Positions 1 through 12,800 of a stretch of DNA of 64,000 nucleotides are shown piece after piece (position 1 is the stretch's first letter; each line of letters opens with the position of its first letter). A model generated the notes under the pieces. That model saw only the letters and a program-made list of their open reading frames with translations, did no database searches and was not told where the DNA came from. The stretch is taken from contig CM028891.1 in NCBI GenBank assembly GCA_016801885.1, forward strand, positions 13,127,517 to 13,191,516. Direction: 5' to 3'. This DNA comes from Toxotes chatareus. Taxonomy: Eukaryota > Chordata > Actinopteri > Toxotidae. The position numbers and the translations under genes are program-made.

Positions 1-230
1 CACATAGTCACACTGTTAATATGAAAATACTAATTATATCACACTAAAAAGCACTGGGTTAAAAACTGAGCCAGCGTGGGGTCAATATCTCATTGACACA
101 ATTACTGGGTTAACAACTTGAGCCAGTTGTGCGACTGCAGAGTTGGACATGTGAGAGTTAAAATGGTGTTCTCTAAAAATACAACACCATATTCGCAAAA
201 TCTGGGTTTAATTGCACTGAACAAGGCACT
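1..230. repeat. Degenerate interspersed repeat with GGGTTA/GAGCCAG motif
   Basis: ACTGGGTTAAAAACTGAGCC (53-72) recurs with small changes about 52 bases later (105-127, ACTGGGTTAACAACTTGAGC...). A stem ATGGTGTT/AACACCAT lies at 163-170 and 183-190. The wording resembles a widespread fish repeat built on ACTGGGTTAA...TTGACCCAG units. The family name is not known to me. It may extend left of the window. Confidence 0.5.
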
Positions 231-3200
231 TTGGCTGACGTGAAGCATCCATGTTTACTTGGTTTTAAGGCATTTCCGTATCATGAAGTGCCAAGTCAGA
301 TGCACTGGAATTTCAGAAAAATACAACTTTCCCACTTATATTTACAACTTGGATTTTGATGCGGATGCTGTTTACAAGTTAGAAACTCATAATTACGTTA
401 ATCCCTGTATGACAGGAATGTGGCATGAGGCCCGAGCAACTCAGGTGCAGATGTCCTAAATTACTTTGTATAGTGGCTCCTGAAGCCAGCAACAGGCAGA
501 GTGGGAGGGATGACACAAGAGGAAGAAAGGGAAAACATGAGTGTAAAAAGTTTCTTTAATGAACTTTTAAAACAGCTTTATGTGTATTTTCAAGTTTGTT
601 TCTGCAGAGCCAAACTTAATTTACGTACTTACTTGCACCACACCTAAATAAAGTTGTGCAACAGAGCAAACCATTTTCAAGTTTCCACTCAAAGCAAAGC
701 TAAACGATTATGTGCGTTCAGGTCTTGTTAATATTATTATGAAACGGAAAAGCTAATAATCGGCAATGCTATAATGGAAAGAAAGACAGAGCTGAGCTTG
801 TTCTCTGCGTTTGCAGTTTCGGACTGCCACACGGCTTCTTTGTTTTCTATGACTGAGTGGGCAAGCATCATAAATGCTGTGGTGGTGACATGCTGCTCAA
901 CAAGTGGGACCCAACTCTAGACATAAGCACTCTTTGGAAAGTTTACACTCGCCACCACCCTCAGACCTAAGAGCCTGGATGTCGCTGGAAGCCTCCCATT
1001 TCATTTCATTAATTTCATCACATCAGATGTTTTGATGCTCTTTAAGGTCACCCTGGGGAGAATGGGTGCGGTGTGGTCTCCAGCCAAGCAAAAGTTCACA
1101 GCATCTGAGACTGATCCTTCTTATACGTCACACAGGGAAAGAGTCGGAGAAGATGTGAGAGGCAGAGAGAGAAAGGCTTAGAGAGAATTTAGAGAGAGGG
1201 ATGCTCTTTTGGAGAAATTAAGTTTTCAGAGTGGTCAACTGAGAACGTAGCCTGGCTTCTTTTTGCTGGAGTTGTGGAACAAGGTGATTAGAGCAGCAGA
1301 CTGTATGGAGAGCTGCGGCCGCCGAGTCTCCACTGCTGTGATGATTAAACTGCTTGGAAAGAGCTGCAGAGACAGAGAAAAGGGAAAGAAAGCAGTGTAA
1401 AAGTGCATGTGTGTGGATGAAGAACTCAGGACTGCTTTCCCAGATTGTCAGCAACAGTCTCCCTTTATGATAGAAATACATCATCGAGCAGCAAATTTCT
1501 TTTAATTCTGGGTGGGATTGTTTGTGTTTCCTGTAAAGAGGATTGATACACACCCCTTTGACTACATGAGAGCTGTGTGCTGATCCAATCAAGCAGAGGG
1601 CAGTTCAGATTTATGTCAGAGAGTGGATGTGACACTATCATGGACAGATGCTGTCAGCAGGTATTTATCATAATGATCACAACGTTTATTTTTTTTTAGG
1701 AAAAAGAGAGAAAACTGAAGCGCTCTTCCTTGGGCATGATTCTGTTTTTGCACAGTCACTGACACTTTCCTGGATCTGGCACAAATCAGCAGCTGCGTTC
1801 ATGTCGTGTGAAACAAATCCTCTCACCACTGATGAACCCACTTTACTGGCAGTCACCACTCTGTAAAGATAATGGAACAGGTGATTTTGAGTGGCCAGTG
1901 AGGATAATCACGATAACTGCTCATTACTGACAAAGCTTGGGTAATAATTACTATTCATGGATCTGTTTCCATTTAGGAGCCTGACTGGTTTGCTCTTATG
2001 TTTTGATTTTCACAAATTTTATTAACCTTTTAAACACTAGAAAAAGTTTGAAAATCCATTAAAGTCCCCCCAAAAACCCTACTTTAAATGCTCAATATGC
2101 ATGCACACAAGCCAAGTAAATTATAAAAGGAGTCCTTTATGCAAGAGTTTCCTCTCTACATTAAGTTTTTCCATGACTGTGGCGCAGCTCCTTAATTCCC
2201 ACAGCCAGTATCTTAATTGGAACAAGCATGTGGTCCAAGTTATCCTTCCTGTGCAAAACGAGCGCCAGCTAAGCAATGAGGAAGAAAAAGTATGGCGAGT
2301 TGTCGTCTTGAGCGCAGAGAGAGCTGTCTTGGAAAAAAAAAAAAAAAAGAAGAAGAAATGTTCCCTGACATGAGAGGTTTCCAACCCCCCCCACCCAGCC
2401 CTTCAGTGTCTGGCTGCTTTGGAGAAAAACACACAACCAAGGAACCCCCGAATGAGGTTTTGTGCTTTTAGATCATCATTTACCATTTCTAAAAATCCAC
2501 TTTTGAGTATATTATGAGAAACTGTCTGCTTGTATTTGTCTCCAGATTCAGGTTTAGGCTTTTGACACATTATTAAAGGGAGTAATTTACATTTGCATGT
2601 GAGTTTCCAAACTTCCCATCCATCAGTTGACTGTAATATGCCGCTCTGGGTTCATGGACACCCTGACTCCTTTAGCAGCCCCCCCCCCCAAAAAAACATA
2701 CTTAATTTTATTTTTATCGTCTTTATATTTCATAACTTTTCCTGGTTTTATGAGAATTGCCCATATATAAACAGTTCGAACTGATCGCATGTTTCAGAGC
2801 TTCATTACAGAAAATGATGTTTTAGTTCGGTGTGTTACTACGGTTAGAAAACTGTGACCTAACTTGCACCTGAAGAGGGCGCCCTCACAGTTCAATCACC
2901 TGACTGTGAAGCAAAGGTCAAAGGTGAGATAAAGTGAGTCAAGTATTTTCACTCATTTTTGATAGACAGATATAAATTACTGTAATCTAAACTAAAACTA
3001 AAAAAACTAGGGCCACACACACTAAAAGGCCATTATAAAACCTGAACCTCTGGTAAACATTTTAATCTATATATCAGTGTCTTTTGTCTGCAGGCAAACA
3101 ATCAGACAGTCCTAGTGCATGAGGTCCACAAGCCTCCCTGCATCTTTCCACATCACTCAATTGCTGCTTGTCAGCACAAGGTGCAAATAAAATCCCAAGG

Positions 3201-3534
3201 CAAAATCCTACTGTCTCCCCTTGCAGCTGGAGAAACGCTTTGTGAGTTTGGCTCCTCAGGTTCTTCTGCCCACACGGAGCATCAAACAGAAGAAGAAGAT
3301 GAAGAGGAGCCATTGGTTCTGAGGAGTTGATGACGGAAGGAGCGCACTGTGTTCTCCAGGAGCGCAGTAGCCTACTCAGTCACACACAGACACAGACACA
3401 CACAGAGACACACAGCACCTCGGTCCAGTGGGATGAGATTAGTGTGTCGGATTGGGATGAATCTTTAAGTGGTGAACTTATTCTTTTTCGCTTATTATTC
3501 TTTTTTGTTTATTTTGGAGGTGGAGACCTGTTAG
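1..3534. other. Upstream intergenic DNA, no gene recognised
   Basis: No open frame here resembles a known protein or shows convincing coding character. The longest, 124 codons on the minus strand at 1218-1592, sits in low-complexity GA-rich sequence. The stretch holds an old repeat at 1-230, an A-rich run at 2332-2358, a C-run/A-run at 2681-2696 and a CA/GA-rich patch at 3381-3414. The last few hundred bases may carry proximal regulatory sites, but none can be named. Confidence 0.6.
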
Positions 3535-3765
3535 GACGAGCGCGTTGACTCCCCAGGAGCGCGCAGAGTGGCTCACGCTGGAACAAAAACAGCTCAGTGC
3601 AGCGAGTGCAGCGCAGGCAGGTTTCCGTTTTAAAAGCAGCAGGAGAGGCAGGAGAGCAGAGTTACGGAGCCCACGGGAAAGCGGCGTCGGCGCATGAGAA
3701 AGACGGACAGCTCTTTTGAGAACGACCAGGATACAGAGAAGAAAAATCTGCGACGGAACTTGGAT
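3535..3765 (+). promoter_or_regulatory. plxdc2: CpG-rich 5' end: likely core promoter and 5'UTR of plxdc2
   Basis: CpG dinucleotides are dense from about 3535 through exon 1 (for example GAGCGCG, GCGGCGTCGGCGC) and sparse on both sides, as at vertebrate CpG-island promoters. A TATA-like TTTTAAAA lies at 3628-3635, about 135 bases before the start codon. It could place transcription initiation near 3660, but this is only a guess. The exact start site and any upstream non-coding exon cannot be seen. Confidence 0.5.
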
Positions 3766-3859
3766 ATGGCGGGTGCGAAGACGATCGACCTTCTCGTTGG
3801 AGTTGTTTTAGTTTTGCAGTGTGTGGGGAATATCCAAGCCGAGATCGCAGCCGGTAACG
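3766..3859 (+). CDS. plxdc2: plxdc2 exon 1: start codon and signal peptide
   Basis: Encodes residues 1-31 plus one base of Gly32. The ATG at 3766 has a good Kozak context (G at -3, G at +4). It opens a classic secretion signal: a short polar start, a hydrophobic core LLVGVVLVL, then a likely cleavage after Ala25. An in-frame ATG 24 codons upstream (3694) has a weak context (C at -3, A at +4) and would bury the signal under a charged extension, so 3766 is preferred. The donor is ACG|GTAAGA at 3860. It ends in phase 1, the only phase that joins the exon 2 frame. The signal peptide differs in wording from human, as expected for this exon. Confidence 0.88.
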
Positions 3860-6800
3860 GTAAGAACCTGCACCTCAACCAAGAACCAGACCGGATCAGT
3901 GTGAGTTTAGGTCTTAATGACTCAAGTCCCTGCAGACGGTGATAGAGACAGGTGGAGTGGTTCGCTTTTGCATAAGCATGACTTTGTTTTCTGCTCAGAT
4001 TGCATCTTTTGGAGCAGCAGAAATCCTCTGTTTATCTGCTTTAAATGAAAGCAGAGGTTCTGTGTGTACAACTAAAACAGTAGACAGACATCCTCAAGGC
4101 TCTTTTACTTCCATTGTTTTATTTTTAGGAATCATTAGACAAGGCTGTCATGACCTACTAACTTCCTTTTTTTCTGCCTAGATCAAAGACTTTTGTTTTA
4201 TTCTAATTAGCATATTTTCACTACAGTTAAAAGGCTGAGTTAATTGCTTTGCCTTTTTCCATATTTGCTCATGCATTTGCCTGAGGCTGAGCTGATCCAT
4301 ACTGTGTGTTGTACAGTAAAACAGTCAGGCATTCAATTAAGCATATGAAAATCTTAAAGTGGCTGTTTTTGCGTCTTCTGGCTTATTTATGTGTGTGATC
4401 TGTGCTTTTCCTGTCTTTTTTCTGCCTCTTATGACCTGCAACATCCTGCAACCTGGAGGTGTTTTCCTGCTCTGCAACTTTCAAAAGATTTGAAATCAGA
4501 AACCCCTGAACTGTGCAGGTGCTTTCTTTGTAGACGTCCTGCAGAGGACATGCTGGAATACCTGCATGTTCTGTCTCTCTTGATGTCCTTGATTATAAGA
4601 CACAGCCCACGCTGGAGGAGGAGAACTCCAGTGTGAACAATATCCCTACTGTAAAGCCACGACCTGTGCGCCTAAACTCTCACCCTAATCTCAAATCTAG
4701 TTCATTCCATACACTGTACACACACACACTGAGACAGACGGTGGAATAAGTCCATGCCAACGCTGGTTCTGTTCGCACAGGCGAGCTCTTGTTTCTCAGG
4801 GCTTTTATTGCTGGCAGTGAATTTTCATCACGTATCAGATAGTGGTTTGAGAAATGTTCGTCCACTGACAGTGACTGTAAATTAATCCCGTATGTGTGTG
4901 TGTGTGTGAGAGAGAGAGAGAAGACCACAGAAGAATGTATGGCTCAGTTCAGGAGAGAGAGAGATGCTATCGGCTGTGTGTGTGAGACCGTTCGCACAGA
5001 GGCACGTGCAAACACACACATGCACTTTTTAGTATCACACAGCCGTGCTCAGTCTAATTTATGAATTTTCAGTCAGTCTCCTGGTCCATGCTGCGCTCTG
5101 GCTCATTTGATATCAGTGCTGTAACAGAAAACATCAGCCTGTTTTCCCGTACACAGCCTGGACTTTTGTGTTTCTCCTGGAAAAATGATCAGAATAAAGC
5201 TTGTTTTAAATGTTACAGTCTGAGGAAAACTCCAAAACACCAACATTTGTAAACAGAAAGGGCATTTTCTTCATTGCTCCATCTCCTGCATGAGCTGGAC
5301 ACAGTTAAACTCCAGCCCCTCAGTATGTAGGACAGTATTTTTAGACATCTGGGTGAGGTGCTTCCCTTGTTGTAGACTGACCTCCACTCTTGTGCTGCTG
5401 TAAGGAGCAGCCCCTGTCCTTTCTTAGATAGGGCTTTATTAATAGAGCACAGGTGGACTCCTTCAGTCTCTGCAAGTCCACTGGGAAGATATAATGTGCC
5501 ATTCTCTTCTATAAAAGCTCTCAGAATCGCTAAAAGTGTCTCAGCAGCTTCAGTAGAGCCTGAAATTTGAGGACTACTTGAAAGGATTCATTTCCCTTCT
5601 TGCATTTATTAGTTAGATGAACTGTGGAGCACATCTGGGTGAAATTACACAACATCCTGTGAGCTCAGTGCATCATTTTTTTTTTTTTTTAAGCTCTCAG
5701 ACTGTGGCTCTATGACGTTCACCCGGTGATACACTCACCAGTGGCACACTCACAAAAATTGGGGCTGATTTTGAGGTTAATTTTCACTCCGGTGCTTTTC
5801 TGTGAGTGGAAAAAGAGATGTTCCACTGGAGTCTGGAGTGTGCAATAAGGGAATGAGAGGGAGAGCGTGAGAGTAGTAGCGTGAGAGAGAAAGTCTTGCC
5901 TCGTAATGATGTGGTCTTATTTAAAACCCTGTGCTGAGGGGCTGTTAATGTGCTAAGATTGTGGTTGTGTGTGGAATTTCATTCGTTGTGGATGCTCGGA
6001 GTTGTGTTCGTTTTCGAGGCGCGGGGAGGTTGACAGAGGGTTAATCTGCTCACAGGCAGCGGCGATATGGACGTCTCCAGCTCCAGCGCGCCACTCCTCA
6101 TCCATCATACTGCCAGCAGCTGCCTCTGCAATCATACAAACACACACTCGGAGGCACATAGGAGTGTGAGCTGCAGAGAAACATGCAGATTAGATCTCAA
6201 AGAGTTTGATCTTCCTGATGAGATCGGTTACGATAGCTTGTTCTGTTTCGGATCTTTCTCCAAGTTGGTATAATACTTGACTTCCATAGCCCACAAATCT
6301 CTTATCGAATCTGTAATTTGCAACTCCTAATATTTACATAACAGTAGTGGATGAAAATGAGTGGAAAAGGTTTATGAAAGTCAACTAAAGAATGATTAGA
6401 CCTTTGCTCAAACATTTATCTACTGTCCGACTTTGACACAAGACATGTGCCAATACAACTTTTCTTCTTTGGCTTCTGCAGCTACAGCACAGTACCCCAG
6501 TGCCATATATACATATTTTCTTAACTAAGAGATGTCTTCATTTCCCACCAAAACAAACTGCTCAAAAGGATTCGATAAGCAGATTTGACCCTGGATTCAG
6601 ATTTGCTAAAAAGCTGTTGAATCCCATCTCTTTTTATGACAAATGCTGCCACGTCGCTCTCCTCTCTTTGTCATGCTTTGGGGCGGGGGGGCAACATAAA
6701 CTTTCTCCAGAAAAGTTCCTTCAACAAAGTAGGAGTCTGCTTTAGTGAGGGGAGATTGTAAGCCTTCTTGGAATCTCATCCCCGCCCTCCCTTCTCTTTT

Positions 6801-9800
6801 TGACATTGCACATTTCAGAACGGACAGATTGAGCTAGCCTCTTTATTGGCCGTCTGAATGACCTGCTGAAAGGAGCTGCCATGAATGGATGACGGGGGTG
6901 GGGTGGTGTAAGGAGGGGTGAGAGACAAGATGGGGTGGCGGCGGCTGGGTTTATTGTGCTGCCCTGTATGCGGCGAGAGTGGGCCATGCCATACATCGCA
7001 GAGGCAGGGAGGCAGGGAGGCAGGGTTTATCCCCCTGTACCAGCATGCAACAGCAGCACCAGGCTCCTGTATTAGTCACGCCTGGCCCTTTTTGCTCAGC
7101 TCCCGCCCCTTTTACTCCGGGAAGAAGCTCAGTCTGACAGCGTGAGAGGGCTGGAGTTCAATAGGCTCAGAGACAAAGGGCAAAGAGGCCACTAGTTAAT
7201 GAAACTCAGTGCAGTTAAGCTCTGCTTTTTCTCATTGTCTTTTATGTGCTTCAAAAGCTCCTTCACTTCCAGTTGTTGGGGCGCCCTGCCAGAGTTATCA
7301 TGTCTTCGAGGTCACAGTAATCACTCCCTGGCATTTTCTGCTCCGTGTGATTTGTTCAGTTTATTCACAGCATCGAAACTGTGGATCTTGTTGGTCGAGC
7401 AAGTTTGCAAAGGTCAAAAGAGTATGATGGTTAAAGCTGCCGTGTTATGCAGCAGTACAGATCTGGATGTCAGCAGTTTAGTGAGACATGACAAGCATTT
7501 TCCACTCATGATACACATCCCTTTTCCACAGATGATTACAAAGCTGCCAGTAGACCGCAGCTTCATCCACAGTCAGGCTGCTATCTGCTCCTCCTGTTGA
7601 CTCTGCTGAGGGATGCTGCCAGAGGAGATGCTAGATCATCAGCCGGAGGGTGAAACGAGTAAAATGCTTTTTATTTAGGCGGGAGGAGTTGTCTTTTCTT
7701 AACGAGCAGAGGGAAGAGGATTAGGAAATTGTCAGTTCCCCTTCTGTGCTGACCGACCACACAGTTCAAGAGAAGATAATTAGAGTATCATGATAACAAA
7801 AACATTTCACTCTGAAGTATAGTGAGTGATGATTAACAGCATAGATTATACGAGCAAAAAAATGAATGGTAGGAACATTAAGGGGTAATTTCACCCTTGG
7901 ATGCTTTTACATGGTTATGTATGTTCAAACTTATTGTTAGCTCTGTAGTTCCAAGGATTAATATGTGATGAGGTGCTGGATAGACGGGTTTGTGTACCTA
8001 CTTTGCTTTTGCACCAGTTATTTCCTGTTATAATCCGTCATGTAATTTGGAATCATAATTTACTTTGACTTTATGTGGTTTTGCTGTGGGTTTTTTTTTT
8101 TAATTTACGCTCAGGGAATAATGGTTGTTGTCCGAAACTCAGATACAAAAAGCATTTTTCCTTTGAAATCTTTTCAACTTTTTGTCTCCTCTTGTCTGAA
8201 TGCTGAGGATTGCTGGACGCTTAAATCATGGGTGAACATATTTCATACTTTTGATTAACTCATTAAACCGCAGCAGGTCTCAGAGGGGCTAAATATTGGG
8301 ACCTATAAGACTGATACACACCAGTAAGAGACTGGTATTTGACCACAGCAACCTACACTTCACAGTGCTGAATTTTATGGATTTAAATAACATAAAATGA
8401 CTGGCTGGTTGGCGTTCAGCTGTGGGTTCCCTATTGACTATAACCTGTTAAAACATCTCAAATAAGTAATGATGTGAAATACAGATGAAATGATTTCATG
8501 CTTGATACACAGTAGACCTGTTGCAGAATCATCTAGTCCTGTTATTTGTCTCTAATGGGAGACTAAGAAAAATTACTTGCAGGTGTTACAAAACTAAGAA
8601 ATGAATTTACCCTTTCAAATTATTTAAGAAAACATGGAGTCATTTTTGATGTATTTTTTTCAATACACACATATCTGCAGGTGGCCATACGATAGCTGTG
8701 CATCAGAACATAAACCAGCCCTTCCAAATGTGAAAATGATGTATGGTTCCTGCAGCGTTTTTATGCGGCGCCTGCACCAAAATGATGAAACGAATCCAGA
8801 GATTTGATGCGCTCACTGGAGAAAGTTGAAAGAAGCAGCTCTCCAGAGGGGAGCAGTGTTACATGCTTCTCTATCATGAAGGAGAGGAGAGAGAGCATGG
8901 CTTCAGCGTGCATGGTCCATGCACGCTGAAAGAAGATAAGGTGCCCAAGCAGCAGTGGAACCCGTCACTCCACCGTGCTGCAGGCTTCATATCCTGAGCC
9001 CAGCAGGAGCAGCGGCTTGGCTTTGTCCCACTAAAGCAAGTGTCACTCATGGGGTTTTACGGCATGCTGCTACATGCCTTTGCCTATATGTGCAACTGTG
9101 TGTGAAAGTTTTCTCTCTCACACTCTGCATCAGTGTCTGCCTCTCTGTCAGTTCCAATACAGTTGTTTTCACTGTTGTTTTCATACTTTTACTCTTTGTA
9201 TTTATGAATTTAGACACCAGCCAGTGAGTGGATGAAGGCAGGATCAGCATGTTGCTGTCAGGACCGGGTTTCAGACTGAAATTTAGCAGTGAAGGCTTAG
9301 TCTTGTTTACTCTCGCTTTAGATATCAAGTACTGAGGGAAACACTTTTGAAGTTCATCTTATTTTAACAAAAGCAAAAGTGGCTTTTGCAGGTTTTCTTG
9401 CAATCGACTGTTGTATGTCGCAGTTACAGGTCACATTAAAAAAAAAAAAGAAAAACAGCCTGTTTTTACAAGGATCATCATTTGCTGACTTTTAGCATTT
9501 AAGTATTAGCGTGAGTCTTAAGCACAATTTTATATGTTGCTATCTCTCGAGCAACATTCGCCAGGGCTGATGAAGTTTAGCCAGTTGTGAAATATGTGCC
9601 TCTTGTTGTTGTCTTTTGTGACTGTTCTGTTTTTGAGGTAAACTGTGTCAGCAAAAATGCAAAACACTTTCAGTTATTTCAGTGAGAGCAATTACATTTA
9701 ACCTGACCCCTAACCTAAGCTCAGCTTGATCTGTTTATTGGTCTGTTTATCATGTTAATAGCATCCTCCCTCCCAAAGCCATCAATTATACTTTTATTAC

Positions 9801-12800
9801 ATGCAGTTTGTTGCTCGCTTCTCTAAATTTAATGTAACATGTAGCCTTTGCCATGATTATACCATGATGTCTGCTAGTGCTGTGCTACTTGTGTATATTC
9901 AAACAATGTTTTGAACTGTGCCAAGTGAACCCTTGCAGACATTGACGTGTTTTCCTTGCTGTAGGTCCAACAGCGCTGCCTTTGTTACTCTGCCCGCAAA
10001 GTGTCTCCTCGTCCCCTGTCCAGAAGTTTCTCTTTACCCACCAAACTCATCCTGACAAAGAACAAGTGTGCCCCGCAGCAACGGCTTTTCACAGAGCAGC
10101 ACAGGCTGCGAGACTTTGATGGGCCAGAGCATTTTAGGGTGAAAATGAAAAGGTTTACAGCCACAAGTTTATTTCTGTGTGAGAAGACAGAGAATATACT
10201 GTGACTTTGATGACTGCATCAAAGTTGTTTTCGGTTTGCCGTCTTACATTTATAATCCACATAGACAGAGCAAATCTTTAGGATGTGAAAGCTGGTTAAT
10301 GCTATCGTCTTGTGCCTTCCTGGTGAACATGCCATTGTTATATGTACTTTTGGCTGGGTTGATTGCAATTACTTATTGCCTTGAAGCACTAAATACCACA
10401 GAAATTCAAACAGACTCATATTTATTAGCCTTGCAGCCTCGGGGATTTAAACTTGGTCATCTGTCACTGTATGCATTTGCAAGAGAACGGTCAGCATTGT
10501 TCTGTGACTTGTTTTGGCTAATTCACTCCACAAATGAGTCATGAAGATTCAACACAGTACTTGTAACACATCTGTAAGGCTTTCTGCTGTCTCTGCTTGG
10601 CTTTGTTGTTCATCACTTGACCCTTCAGGAATCAGGGCTGCCAGGAATGGTAGGATAAAGCACTCTTCCCAGAAACCAACAGAGGTTTCTGGAGGTCAGG
10701 GTGATTTTTGTTTGGAGCATGCAGTTTTAGCCATGCTTGTTCCAGTGCCTCCCAGCTGTCCACCTCCTAACTCGTCGCTGAGCTCATCCTGAAGCTGTAA
10801 ACAGGAGGCCCACTTGGCAGCACACTCATGATGGGAGGTTCCACTTGCAGCACATCCATGTCCTGTTTACCACTTCTTTTGCTTCTTCTGACGTGATCGA
10901 ACATGCTTGATTAAACAAATATGAGCCAAACCCAAAAAAAAGATAAGAAAAAGAAATCAACTAGTGATTCCACTAAATTAGATTTAGTTTGCACCAGGTG
11001 TTCAGGTTTCTGTGTCTTTGCCAGTGCTTACTAGTTGAAAGTTGCTCCCAGAGCTCAGCGCAGAGCCAGGAACAAAGGCTTGCTTTGAGTCTTTGTGATG
11101 ATGAATTGCAAGGTGTGAGTGTCACCTTTGTGTGTGTGTGTGTGTCCTGTATCTGAGTCAGAGAAAGTGGGGAGACTGGTAGCAGTTCCCATGGTCTGCT
11201 CAGGTAACAAGACACTATCAAGTCGTAATCCAGTGGTATGTCGTGCACTGACTGGGAGTTTCGAGAATTGTGTTTTCATGTACATTCTGGAAAGATCAAG
11301 CATCCTGATATGAAGGGAGGTCTGGGTGCGGTGAAGTGCACACATGCTATGATCCAAAAGGCAACAACACATCAATTTAATGGATACAGTAGATCAAATT
11401 CTGCGGCTTTGCCAGCAGTAAATTGGCTGGTCTGCAAGTCTTGGCCTGACTACTTAACGTGGCATCTCTGTTTAATGCAGGTGTTTGCTATGTATAACTG
11501 AGTGTGACTTTGTCTTGCATTGTCTGTTTGTGCGTGGAGTATTTTGCAGTTCTCTTTCCTTTCCTGTCCTCTTCCCTTTCACAAACATGACAGAGCTGTC
11601 GCCGTGTGAGCGACCACTCTCTTCTCCTTGCCTACGGAGCGTGGATTGCAGTATTTTCCTTCTTTAAGGCTGATGGTTCTCTCGTCTCTGAACATCAGTA
11701 CTTGCTCACTGTGTGTCACCGAGAATGAGTGCTCTTCAGATCCTGGGCCCATTCTGCCACTGAAGTACTTGGTCCACCTCTTGGTGAACTGTTGATGTAC
11801 ATTGCATTAGAAATGCATTACACTCTACTTTTAGCAGCATGGTGTTGTATTGAAATGGTAATTTACATTCATTTTCATCAGCTAGCGATGTCGTGTCCAA
11901 AGAAAGTGATTAATGGTGTTTGCTGTGAAGGGAATTCTCAGTGTTCGTGACCATTAAAAGGTGTTTATGTGAAAGCTTTTTTTTTTTTGTCAGATGGTGA
12001 GAGGAGCCCTAACTGCATTGTAAAGAGGCAATTGACTCCCATTTAAAGGCCTTTGTCTCGTGTGCCCCACAATGCGCTAATTAGATGGCAGGTAAATTAG
12101 TGTGAGCAGCTTAATTATGAATATGTTATTCATGCCATTGCACAAAGGTAATAAATGTGCCTGTCTCTCGAACAGGTGGAGTGGGAGTGAATGATAAGTG
12201 AACAATGTAAAACTGTGCAACTGGTATGAGCAACAGGCACGACTGAGTCCCTTACTGACAGACCTTTATCTGCAGGGTCATAAGAGGGAGCCAAGGCCTG
12301 CACTGCCCGCAGTTGCAAAACACAACAACATTTTGGAGATTATAGCAACATTACAGAAAACACTGTGAGATTTCAGCAAATGCCCAAACAGAAAACTACA
12401 ACAAAACAGAAAACATTTTAGAAAACACAACTAAACAGATGTTTACAGTTTTGCTGTTGCATTCTCTAAAATGTGTTTTAGGTTTTGTTGTTGAGTTTTC
12501 AGAAACATCATGTTCTCTGTAAGGTGTGTTCTGTGAAATGTTTTTGTGTCTCCTATTTTGTTATTGTGTTTTAATTAATGTTGTGTTTTCCTGTTTTGCA
12601 CCTCAGGACCACCGTATAAAGGAAAAATAAGCTAAAATAAAAAAAGTCACTCTTTTGAGGGCATCCAGCTTCATTTTACTGTTATTGTATCAGCCAGATG
12701 CTGTGTGTTGAGGGGTTCATCATTGCACTGGAGTCCCACAGCAACCAAAAGCTGATATGTGTCTCGGCTAGCGGAGGCCCAGCTATTGATTAAACGTCTG

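Noticed and set aside
2281..2360. A-rich run as a retrogene poly-A tail
   Set aside because: No retrogene body or target duplication is seen upstream. It is interrupted by GAAGAAGAA and is better read as simple sequence.
3694..3765. In-frame upstream ATG that would extend the plxdc2 N-terminus by 24 residues
   Set aside because: Weak start context (C at -3) and the extension is highly charged, placing the signal peptide internally. The ATG at 3766 has a strong context and directly opens a normal signal peptide.
7199..7600. 133-codon open frame in intron 1
   Set aside because: Cys/Ser/Phe-rich, typical of chance translation, with no domain or splice partner.
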